DNA of 64,000 bases from Brachionus manjavacas (Eukaryota > Rotifera > Eurotatoria > Ploima > Brachionidae). Below the pieces are notes generated by a model. It saw nothing but the letters and a program-made list of their open reading frames with translations. It had not been told where the DNA came from and searched no databases. Shown here in pieces: positions 23,982-34,696 of the stretch; within the stretch, counting starts at the first letter, position 1, and each line of letters begins with the position of its first letter. The stretch lies in the NCBI GenBank assembly GCA_019054805.1, contig JAHQIY010000009.1, forward strand, positions 2,046,001 through 2,110,000, read 5' to 3'. A program made the translations under genes and the position numbers.

Positions 23982-24345
23982 TGTTAGTCTAGGGAATTTG
24001 GCCTGAATACCTTCGATTAACTTCAGAGGAGATAGAATGAAGACAAAGAACAAAATCGTGTTGATTAAACGTTTATTATTATTTTAAAGTAAATAGGAAA
24101 AATACAAGTTATAAAGCTCCCCTCTTTAAGAATTACAACTTCTATTTATATTCAGTAGTTGTATCTTAAAAAGGTCATTAATCATAAAGAATCTAAATAA
24201 AGATAAGTTGTGAATTAAATCGGTCATAAAGATTTATGACATATGATAAATGATTCATAAAAACATAAAGATAAAATCTAGATAAGTTGAGAAAATTGAT
24301 AAGGTTAATTTAAATAATTGAAACGGTTATTTTCACACCGTAACA
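23982..24345 (-). repeat. 5' LTR (364 bp)
   Basis: On the minus strand it starts TGTTACGGTGTG and ends CTAACA, giving the canonical TG...CA with a perfect 5-bp inverted end (TGTTA/TAACA). An AATAAA is present on the minus strand near 24071. A matching 3' LTR does not exist in the window. Confidence 0.82.
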
Positions 24346-25037
24346 TACGAACAAACCAAAGCCTTGGAACTGGCCTGCTGATCGTCCTGACTGGAATTTA
24401 ATATGTCCACATAATCAATACGACGATCCACCTTATGTTCCCATAATAGCCAGTCATTACGGTAAGGATACAAGAATATCAGACAAAACCTTGTGTATGA
24501 GAGGCATCCAGGGACAAAACGATGAGTTTATTCACTATGATGTTCACAATTTATATGGATGGAGTCAAACTGAACCAACCTTGAAGTAATTTGAATTTTT
24601 TTTATTAAACCATAGCTTCTTTGAGTATAAAAAGTCGTTTTGAAATTAAATTTTAAATTTCAATGTTATGACACAATGCAAATAAAATTACCTCAGAATT
24701 GTTTGAATGCAAGTTACAGATTAATATTGAATAAATTAAAAAGTTATTTAATTAATTAGATAATATTTCAGTTTAATTTTTGTTGAAACTTCAGTATTTA
24801 ATTGGATTTTAACATGAAAAATTCATATTTTATTTAATTCAAACTTTCATTCAAATTAATATTTAAAAAATTTTTTTAAAAATAAGTCATGGCTTTGGTT
24901 AGATTTTTATTCTTTATTCTGACATTATAGTCAAAGTAAAATTTTTTAATTTTTTAATTTGATCTAAAGTTTTTAAGAAATAATTCTATTAAAATCCGTG
25001 TATAAAAATTTCAGAGTCTCTGAATGTTTTGATAATA

Positions 25038-25440
25038 CAGTGCTGCTACGATACCTTGAATTCACCATATTTTACGTAAATTATGGTAAATTCAAGATAT
25101 TTTACATATTTACAGTAAAATATGGTAATCTAAAAAAGGGTATTTTTCGTAAAATAACGATAATTATCGTAAAATACCGATAATTACTGTAAAATTCAGT
25201 GAAAAAAAAATTTTCCAAAATTTCTCGAAAAAAACCGATTTTCATGAAAAAATTTTTTTTTTTGAATTTTTGAAAAAGGAAAACAAAAAAAATTTTTTTG
25301 ACAAAAATTGACGTAAATTTCAGTAAATTCTTGTAAAAATTTTTTTATTATTTCATTCAATTTTTTTTCTAAACAAATTAAAATATTTAATGTTCAAATA
25401 TTAATTTTTTATTGAAAATTAATATTCAAACATAATCAAT
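25038..25440. mobile_element. mariner-like insertion (MITE-type), copy-2 specific
   Basis: Copies 1 and 3 read 'gataatatgt' at this place. Copy 2 reads 'gataata' then CAGTGCTGCTACG, that is, insertion at a TA dinucleotide with a mariner-like CAGTGCTG end. The interior repeats 'tttacgtaaatt' and 'ttacggtaat'-like motifs. The right end is not recognisable, and about 300 bp of intron present in copies 1 and 3 are missing, so the insertion was followed or accompanied by deletion. Confidence 0.6.
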
Positions 25441-27327
25441 TCAGGTTTTAGTAGAAATTCTTCTTAAAAAAAATGAATAACTAAAAGTAGATCCTAATCG
25501 TTTTAATTTCAAATAATATCTAAGCATCAGAGATTTAAAAATATTGATTTTACAAAATCAGAGATATTTTTGAAGAATTTTTTTTTAATTTGTAAAATAT
25601 TTTTTTATTTCTTATTTCTTTTAATATTAACTCAAAAAAAAATTGGTCTCCCACGTTGTGACGAATATCACTTTGCTCATTCGCTGATCAGCACTTTTAG
25701 ATTTAGATTTAAAGCATAAAAATTAAATTAGGGTTTAATATTATCTATTTGGCTTTGTATTTTTAACTAATTATATGAACAAGATATAAAAAATCCGATT
25801 AATAATTTTATTTTTATAAAATTTAGTTTGTCACCAATTTTATAAAAATACTATTGAATTTAACCATAAAATTTGTCAAAACATTGGTCAAATATTTTCT
25901 TGGTCACCAACTGATCAAAGTGACATTGGTCACATTACACTATGTCATTTAATACCTAATTAAATGAATAAAATGACATAAAAATTTCTGCTTTTATTAA
26001 ATTTAAATACAATTTTTTTGTAATACCCTCCTCTCTCTTTTCAAACTCTTGATTTTTCACACCATCTAAGAAAGGCCAGCTACGTCACTAGTCATCCATA
26101 CCCATTGATTTTATTCTTATTAAAATACTTATAAAATTATTTTTTAAGTGCTCTGCGTCGAACATTGAACAAGCGATCAATAGTTATCACAAGATCAACC
26201 TTTCCGTCTTCCGGCAAGCATGCAGGACACTGGCTTGGCGACAACAATTCACAATGGCCTCATCTAAAATTCAACATTATTGGTATGCTAGAATTCAACA
26301 TCTTCGGAATTCCCTACATAGGTGCAGATATTTGCGGATTTTTTGGTGACGCTACACCAGAAATGTGTACACGATGGATGCAAATTGGCGCCTTTAACAC
26401 CTTTTACAGGAATCACAATGGATTTAATGGAATAGACCAAGATCCGGCAGCTTTGGGAAAAGATGTTGCTGATGTTAGTCGTAGAATAACAGAGATTCGC
26501 TATTCGCTCCTACCTACATTGTATACACAGTTCTATCATGTGAACAAAAATGGAGGCACAGTGATCCGATCATTAATGCACGAGTTTCCAGCAGATAAAC
26601 GAGCTTTGGACATTGATCGCCAATTCATGTGGGGCTCGTATTTACTTATAAGTCCTGTGTTGGATAAAAACACTCGAACAGTTTTTGCATACTTCCCAAA
26701 CACTAGATGGTTTGATTTCTATACTGGTAAAGAAGTCGAGTCGACTGGTAGAGTGCATGAAATAGATGCACCACTTGATCATTTGCCTTTGCATGTAAGA
26801 GGAGGAAGCATAATTGTTACTCAAGAGACAGCTGTTAACACCGATTTAAGTCGTAAAAATCCATTCGGATTAATAATAGCACCGTTGAACATAAGCCAAA
26901 CCATAAAAACTGATTTATACTGGGATGAAGGAGATGTGATTGACCCGAGTGGAAAGATGACTCTAATTGATTTTGAATTTACTTCAGTATTAAGAAGATT
27001 TTTTCATTAAGTTAAATATTTTTTTCTTTTTAAAGGAGCCAAAAAGACACTATTTGAAGATAAGCGCTAGTCAAAAAGATTATCCATTTTTGGATTCAAA
27101 TGTTCTGAAAACTGTGCGTATTTTTGGCGTAAACCAATCTATACAATCGATCATGGTCAATGGTCAGAATCATATGGAATATGAACATGACTCAGAAACC
27201 AAAGAACTTTTGATCAAAAATTTGAAGGTTCAATTGGATTCGGAAAACTCCAATGAAATTTTTGTTAATTTAAATTAAGAAAATATAATAAAACATTTTC
27301 AAATAAATTTTATCGATTAAATTTTTT

Positions 27328-27328
27328 A

Positions 27329-27361
<33 letters not shown>

Positions 27362-29021
27362 TAAGTTACAACAAGCTAGCAAGCTAGACTTGCGAAGATG
27401 GGAAACAGTAGGATCCCAACTATAGCAACTGTGATTTCTAAACTTAATCAGTAAAATTCATTGTCAGTATATAATTAGTTAAAAATGATAATATATAAAA
27501 TTAAAAGATGATAATAATTTTTGAAGAGGTAGAAGAGTGTCGTTGAGAACAGATTGGCTGTTGATAATTTGGTTCGATGTTGAGAGGGATCGGGACCTCG
27601 GGTCCGATGCTTCAGTTGGCTAGGGTGATAGTATGTTCTGTATTTAGAGCACAGTCACTTCCTCGGCTCTGCTTTCATCACACTGTAGATTGCTATTCGT
27701 TAGTTCACTATTCCCTCGTGTCGATTCCACCGAGCCTCAGGACTTCATCCATGGTAAGTTTGTCTTTACGTCTGTACTTATCCAGTCTGTTCTTGAATAA
27801 GTTGATGGATAGGCATTGAACGATTTCTTGGGGTAGCCCATGGAACATGGCATAGTCACTCTATAAATGAAGAAGTGCACTCTCTTTTTACTGATGGCTG
27901 GAAGTGGTCGGACAAAATTGTGCTGGTTGGAGTATCTTCTTTTTCTTCCGTTGACTTTAGCAGACAAAACTATGTGCCAGTTTAGTAAAATTTAAAGAAT
28001 TTAAAAATCAGTCTTCCTGTACTCCAGGAAGGTCAGATTTAGTTTCACCAGTCTCTCACTATAGTCAAGGTTTTTTAAATGCTTGACCAATTTGGTGGCT
28101 CTCCTTTGGACATTCTCTAAGGTGGTGATGTCTCTCTTTAGATGTGGTGACCAGGCGACAGCGGCGTATTCTAGATATGGGCGGACAAAGGTCGTGAAGA
28201 GGGTTCTGAAGATGGTCGGTGTCCATTATTTGAACGTTTTTCTAAGGATACTTAGTGCAATTGTTGTTTTTGAAACGGCATTCGATATCTAATACTCCGA
28301 TTACAAGTTGAAGGATATCATTAGGTCAAGATCGCGTCCCACTTCAGTAAAATCCAGGACGTGTTATGAGGAGTCTGTCTTTTCCATGGTGAGTTGCGAT
28401 CGAGTACAGCTTTTCTTATTTTCTTTCATGACTTTGCATTTATCCGGGTGAAACAACATACGCCATTCCTTGGCCCAGTCAACAAGGGCGTCTAGGTCTT
28501 TCAGGTTAAGTTCAAGGTCATTGTTATTCTTTACCACCCCAATGAGTTTGCTGTCATATTCAAAAAGCTTGATAATGTGATTGCCAACTGCCGGCATGTC
28601 ATTTATGAGGATAACGAAAAGGAGAGGTCTGTGGACGCTCCCCTGAGGGACTCAAGTGATTCCGAGTAGCTGTCACCAAACCCAACTCGTTGCTTTTGAC
28701 CGCTTAGATAACTTCATATCTATTTACTTAGTTCATGACAGAAATCCAGTTGCTTCAACCCGAAATGGAGTGAATCGTAACATACTTTATCGAAGGCTTC
28801 TGGAAATTTAAGATGACAACTAAAGTTTGATGGCCATATGTTATAGGCATCCTTTACCATATCGATTGTCTCCAGGAGTTTAGTGATACAAGACTTGTTC
28901 CATACAAAACCATTTTGCTTTTTAGTGATCAGGTCGTTTTTATTTAGGCGTTCCATCATTACGTCCCTGACCGTTCTTTCAATAATCTTACATGGGATAG
29001 CTGTGAGTAAGATTAGGCGGT
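27328..29021 (-). mobile_element. CR1-like LINE, 3' part (copy 2)
   Basis: Same LINE as in copy 1, with the (ATT)n tail at the left and RT pieces (28597-28364, 28959-28720), again cut at the repeat junction (29021). RT bases agree with copy 1 against copy 3 at several sites. The FEYD change of the active site is shared by all three copies. Confidence 0.8.
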
Positions 29022-30040
29022 ACTTAGAGTCTAAATTGTATTTAGAATTTTTTTTTCACAAATTTTTTTGGTTTAAGTTCTTCAAAATTTTCAATATTTG
29101 CTTTTAAGATATTTCAACTTATAATCAAATTATCAGTCATATTACATGACTGCTTTTTGTATTTATTCCACAAATACTAGAAAATCTTATTATGAAATTA
29201 CTTAAAGCATTTGTAACAAAAAATAGTTTTGATAATGTTAAAATATGTTTTTTTTTTTTTTCAAAATTCAAAATTTTTGATGTCAAATATTAAATTTTAA
29301 AAGAACGTAAGGAAAGATTCAGAACAAAGCTCATCAGGCTAATTTTAAAAAATATTTTCTTTAAAAGCAAAAATAAAACCTTATTTGGTCAAAAAATTTT
29401 TTGTTCAATGTTGATGTCAATTTTATTTAATTTATTTTTAAATAGATTAAAAGATTTTGTGAAAATTCTAAAAAAAATTTGACTCTTAGAGAATTTAAGA
29501 GATTATGTCATTTTAACATTAAGAGTAAATATTAGGTTCATGCATCTTCCTCCTATTCTAAACCATGATTTTCTTCTCTAAATACATACATTTTCCAATA
29601 CTTCTCTGATTCTACAACAGAACGCCTTTCTTGCTATTGTTTTTCATCGCCAATTGTCATAGATTACTCTGTCTCCTATCTTTCGTTTTATTAAAATTTA
29701 ATTTCTGCTAAAATCGCAGAGTTTAGCAAATTTTTACAGCTGAAGCAACTAAAAATGTTGCACCATGATTCAATCACAGAATTAATTTTTAAATTATAGA
29801 AAAAAAGTTATTCAATTTTTGTCATTTTGTTCTGTTAATTTCAAAAAAAATTCCCAAAAACATTTCTTCAAATCCTTAACTAAAGCTTCCTTATTAAATT
29901 CGAAGTAAATTTCTTCCTTTTTAATTTGTACTTCGATGTCAATATCGAAATCAATGCTGTTAAATTAAATATTCTAATTCGGTATTAATTTTTGATATTT
30001 TTTTAAAAAATCTCTTTAAGCAAGGAATACTTAAAAATAC

Positions 30041-31108
30041 GGGTCTTGCCTCTTATGTGATCAGTTAGTCACATATTATGTGACCAGTGACTTTATGTCG
30101 ATTTGGTGACCAGGTATTTTTTCTGACTGGTCACATATTAGATGACCATTGAATATGTGACCAGGCAATATTATTATTAAAAAAAAGAATTTTTTTTTCA
30201 AAAATTTTATTATTTAAGTGACCAGTTATTAAATTTATATGACCAGTTTCTTTATTTACGTGTCCAATTTAAATATTAGTTTTAAGTTTTAAAAATTCAA
30301 TAAAAAAATTATTTATGCATTTTTGCGATGTGTTGCTTTACACCACGCTCATTTTTCATTAATTTCCCGCACTCCGGGCAAGCTTTTGGTTTTTTATGTT
30401 TGCTAAGAACGTTTTTTACAGCAAATATTAAGCCTAAATCTACAAGTTTGTTAAAAAAAATTTTTAAATTTTTTCGTTTTCCATTTTTTTCTATATAATA
30501 GTAAAAACTTTTTGATTATTTTTAATATAACTTCAATTTTACATCATCGCTTAAAAAATTTTCACATTACATCAACAATAATGAAGAAAAAATCAAATCT
30601 TGCAATCAAAGTGGTCGGATTTAGTAATTTATGAGAAAAAATAGTAAATTTACCGAATTTTACGTAATATATTGTAAATTTACGTAAATTTACAAAAGTA
30701 AAAAAATGTAAATTTACTAGATTTTACGTAAAATTTGGTAAATTTCGATCATTTTACGTAAATTTATGAAAAAAAAAAATTTCCAAAAAATTGAAATAAT
30801 TTGGCACTTTTTAAAAAAAAATGAATTTTTGTTATCCTTCAATATTTAAATTCAAAATTATGAAAAAAAAATTAATTTACGTAAATTTTGGTAAAATGTA
30901 ATCAATTTAATGGTAAAAAATAGTAAAAAATGGTAAAAAATGATTAATTAAAATTTTAAATTAATTTGAAAAAAATTTTAGATAAAATTTCCAAATAAAT
31001 AATATTGCTTGGTCACATATTATATGACCATTGAATATGTGACCAGTCAGAAAAATACCTGGTCACCAAATCGACATTAAGTCACTGGTCACATAACAGG
31101 CAAGACCC
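30041..31108. mobile_element. Foldback element with C2H2 zinc-finger fragment (copy 3)
   Basis: Third copy of the element described at 11411-12486, nearly identical to the one in copy 2, with GGGTCTTGCC/GGCAAGACCC ends. The minus-strand C2H2 finger is preserved, but small indels upstream of it change the frame between copies. Confidence 0.75.
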
Positions 31109-31198
31109 AAAAAAACGTAAATTGAAAAAACTAAGATTTATGGGTTGTGGAACTTATTTAAATTAATTAGATTTGTAAACTTAAAAAATTTAATCTAG

Positions 31199-34100
31199 GA
31201 CATTGATCATTTCCGCAAACAACTTGATTTTACCTATGATACTGATAAATTTAAAGGCTTGCCTGAGTATATAAAAAATTTGCGCGGTCGTGGTGTTAGA
31301 TTTATAATAATCTTAGACCCAGCCATTGACATGGAAGAACCAAATTATAGCACTTATTTAGAGGGAAAGAAAAGTGACATATACATTAAGTGGCCCAAAG
31401 ACCAGAATCCGCAATTAAACGAAACAACTGACAATAAAAATGAATACATGGTCGGCTATGTATGGCCAGAGGGTAAGACAGTTTTCCCAGATTTTTTCCG
31501 TAACAGGACTAAACAATGGTGGATGAATGAAATTGATCGGCACTACAAAAACCTTACTTTTGACGGTCTTTGGATTGATATGAACGAGCCAGCTAATTTC
31601 GATACGAACAAACCAAAGCCTTGGAACTGGCCTGCTGATCGTCCTGACTGGAATTTAATATGTCCACATAATCAATACGACGATCCACCTTATGTTCCCA
31701 TAATAGCCAGTCATTACGGTAAGGATACAAGAATATCAGACAAAACCTTGTGTATGAGAGGCATCCAGGGACAAAACGATGAGTTTATTCACTATGATGT
31801 TCACAATTTATATGGATGGAGTCAAACTGAACCAACCTTGAAGTAATTTGAATTTTTTTTTATTAAACCATAGCTTCTTTGAGTATAAAAAGTCGTTTTG
31901 AAATTAAATTTTAAATTTCAATGTTATGACACAATGCAAATAAAATTACCTCAGAATTGTTTGAATGCAAGTTACAGATTAATATTGAATAAATTAAAAA
32001 GTTATTTAATCAATTAGATAATATTTCAGTTTAATTTTTGTTGAAACTTCAGTATTTAATTGGATTTTAACATGAAAAATTCATATTTTATTTAATTCAA
32101 ACTTTCATTCAAATTAATATTTAAAAAATTTTTTTAAAAATAAGTCATGGCTTTGGTTAGATTTTTATTCTTTATTTTGACATTATAGTCAAAGTAAAAG
32201 TGACTTTTTACAATTAAAAAAATATTTTGATTATCAAAATAATAAATTAAATTATTAAATTAATTAAAATCCATGAAAAAATATTTTTAATATAATAGTT
32301 ATAAAATAAGTGCATTAAAAATATTACAATTTTTAAAAAATATTATCCAGAAAAATATCGAATTTTTTAATTTGATCTAAAGTTTTTAAGAAATAATTCT
32401 ATTAAAATCCGTATATAAAAATTTCAGAGTCTCTGAATGTTTTGATAATATGTATTTAAACCATTATTTGCTAGAAAAAAAATCTGTTTTAGGCTTAAGT
32501 TTATAAGACCCTAGACAGTTTTTAAGAAAGATCAAAAAATGAAAGCAAAATTTTTACCTCCAAATCATTATAAATTTTTCTCCCAACAATTTTTTTTTCA
32601 ACTTTAATTTTAAAAAACCATCTCTATTAAAATTAACTTGAATAGTTTTATTTTCCAAGTCAAAATTACTATGCCGCAAAGATTTTGTAGTTTTTTAGCA
32701 AAAAAGCTGCAAAGATTTTATGTTTTGAAGATCTGTGGGTATACTGAAAAATATTACTTAGTTAACTCAATTTAGGTTTTAGTAGAAATTCTTCTAAAAA
32801 AAAAATGAATAACTAAAAGTAGATCCTAATGGTTTTAATTTCAAATAATATCAAAGCATCAGAGATTAAAAATATTGATTTTACAAAATCAGAGATATTT
32901 TTGAAGAATTTTTTTTTTAATTTGTAAAATATTTTTTTAATTCTTATTTCTTTTAATATTGACTCAAAAAAAAATTGGTCTCCCACGTTGTGACGAATAT
33001 CACTTTGCTCATTCGCTGATCAGCACTATTAGATTTAGATTTAAAGCATAAAAATTAAATTAGGGTTTAATATTATCTATTTGGCTTTGTATTTTTAACT
33101 AATTATATGAACAAGATATAAAAAATCCGATTAATAATTTTATTTTTATAAAATTTAGTTTGTCACCAATTTTTTAAAAATACTATTGAATTTAACCATA
33201 AAATTTGTCAAAACATTGGTCAAATATTTTCTTGGTCACCAACTGATCAAAGTGACATTGGTCACATTACACTATATCATTTAATACCTAATTAAATGAA
33301 TAAAATGACATAAAAATTTCTGCTTTTATTAAATTTAAATATAATTTTTTTGTAATACCCTCCTCTCTCTTTTCAAACTCTTGATTTTTCACACCATCTA
33401 AGAAAGGCCAGCTACGTCACTAGTCATCCATACCCATTGATTTTATTCTTATTAAAATACTTATAAAATTATTTTTTAAGTGCTCTGCGTCGAACATTGA
33501 ACAAGCGATCAATAGTTATCACAAGATCAACCTTTCCGTCTTCCGGCAAGCATGCAGGACACTGGCTTGGCGACAACAATTCACAATGGCCTCATCTAAA
33601 ATTCAACATTATTGGTATGCTAGAATTCAACATCTTCGGAATTCCCTACATAGGTGCAGATATTTGCGGATTTTTTGGTGACGCTACACCAGAAATGTGT
33701 ACACGATGGATGCAAATTGGCGCCTTTAACACCTTTTACAGGAATCACAATGGATTTAATGGAATAGACCAAGATCCGGCAGCTTTGGGAAAAGATGTTG
33801 CTGATGTTAGTCGTAGAATAACAGAGATTCGCTATTCGCTCCTACCTACATTGTATACACAGTTCTATCATGTGAACAAAAATGGAGGCACAGTGATCCG
33901 ATCATTAATGCACGAGTTTCCAGCAGATAAACGAGCTTTGGACATTGATCGCCAATTCATGTGGGGCTCGTATTTACTTATAAGTCCTGTGTTGGATAAA
34001 AACACTCGAACAGTTTTTGCATACTTCCCAAACACTAGATGGTTTGATTTCTATACTGGTAAAGAAGTCGAGTCGACTGGTAGAGTGCATGAAATAGATG

Positions 34101-34613
34101 CACCACTTGATCATTTGCCTTTGCATGTAAGAGGAGGAAGCATAATTGTTACTCAAGAGACAGCTGTTAACACCGATTTAAGTCGTAAAAATCCATTCGG
34201 ATTAATAATAGCACCGTTGAACATAAGCCAAACCATAAAAACTGATTTATACTGGGATGAAGGAGATGTGATTGACCCGAGTGGAAAGATGACTCTAATT
34301 GATTTTGAATTTGCTTCAGTATTAAGAAGATTTTTTTCATTAAGTTAAATATTTTTTTTTCTTTTTAAAGGAGCCAAAAAGACACTATTTGAAGATAAGC
34401 GCTAGTCAAAAAGATTATCCATTTTTGGATTCAAATGTTCTGAAAACTGTGCGTATTTTTGGCGTAAACCAATCTATACAATCGATCATGGTCAATGGTC
34501 AGAATCATATGGAATATGAACATGACTCAGAAACCAAAGAACTTTTGATCAAAAATTTGAAGGTTCAATTGGATTCGGAAAACTCCAATGAAATTTTTGT
34601 TAATTTAAATTAA
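31199..34613 (+). pseudogene. GH31 C-terminal exons, copy 3 (intact exons, no upstream half)
   Basis: Exon equivalents 31199-31842, 33481-34318 and 34371-34613 encode exactly the same protein as copy 1, including the nucleophile motif 'GLWIDMNEPANF', the acid/base motif 'GHWLGDN' and the final stop. Splice acceptors and donors are kept. No copies of exons 9160-9308 and 9358-9895 precede it, so by itself it lacks the N-terminal beta domain and a start. It is either a non-expressed duplicate or an alternative 3' half reached by splicing from the donor at 9896. Protein identity with copy 1 argues for a very recent duplication or for conversion. Confidence 0.75.
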
Positions 34614-34662
34614 GAAAATATAATAAAACATTTTCAAATAAATTTTATCGATTAAATTTTTT

Positions 34663-34663
34663 A

Positions 34664-34696
<33 letters not shown>

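Larger units (their letters stand above)
20879..24345 (-). mobile_element. Ty3/Gypsy-type LTR retrotransposon, 3'-truncated
   Basis: The element runs leftward on the minus strand. It has one LTR at its 5' end (23982-24345), a primer-binding site, gag, protease and most of the reverse transcriptase. It stops at 20879, right after the 'KIKAIVERARP' region that follows the RT palm. RNase H, integrase and the 3' LTR are missing. Comparing with copies 1 and 3 gives the empty site exactly: host bases resume at 24346 with nothing lost and no target duplication. It is inserted in the GH31 exon of copy 2. The left junction carries two GAGCTC palindromes (20877-20892). Confidence 0.88.
20475..27278 (+). 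pseudogene. GH31 C-terminal exons, copy 2, broken by LTR element
   Basis: Exon equivalents are 20475-20878 plus 24346-24585 (one exon split by the insertion), 26149-26986 and 27036-27278. The break falls just after the nucleophile motif 'WIDMNEPANF', so an intact protein cannot be made from this copy unless the 3.5-kb insert is spliced out. Outside the break the frame is open. Three amino-acid changes from copies 1 and 3 are seen (Asn to Asp and Leu to Ile near 20800-20830, Ala to Thr near 26981). No copy of the two upstream exons (9160-9308, 9358-9895) precedes it. Confidence 0.85.
18301..29021 (+). repeat. Tandem segmental repeat, copy 2 (10.7 kb)
   Basis: Same unit as copy 1, expanded by a 3,467-bp LTR-retrotransposon remnant (20879-24345) inside an exon. 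It also has a mariner-like insertion from 25038 that is coupled to loss of neighbouring intron sequence. Single-base differences show a copy-3-like left part and a copy-1-like right part (switch between about 27890 and 27945). Confidence 0.95.
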
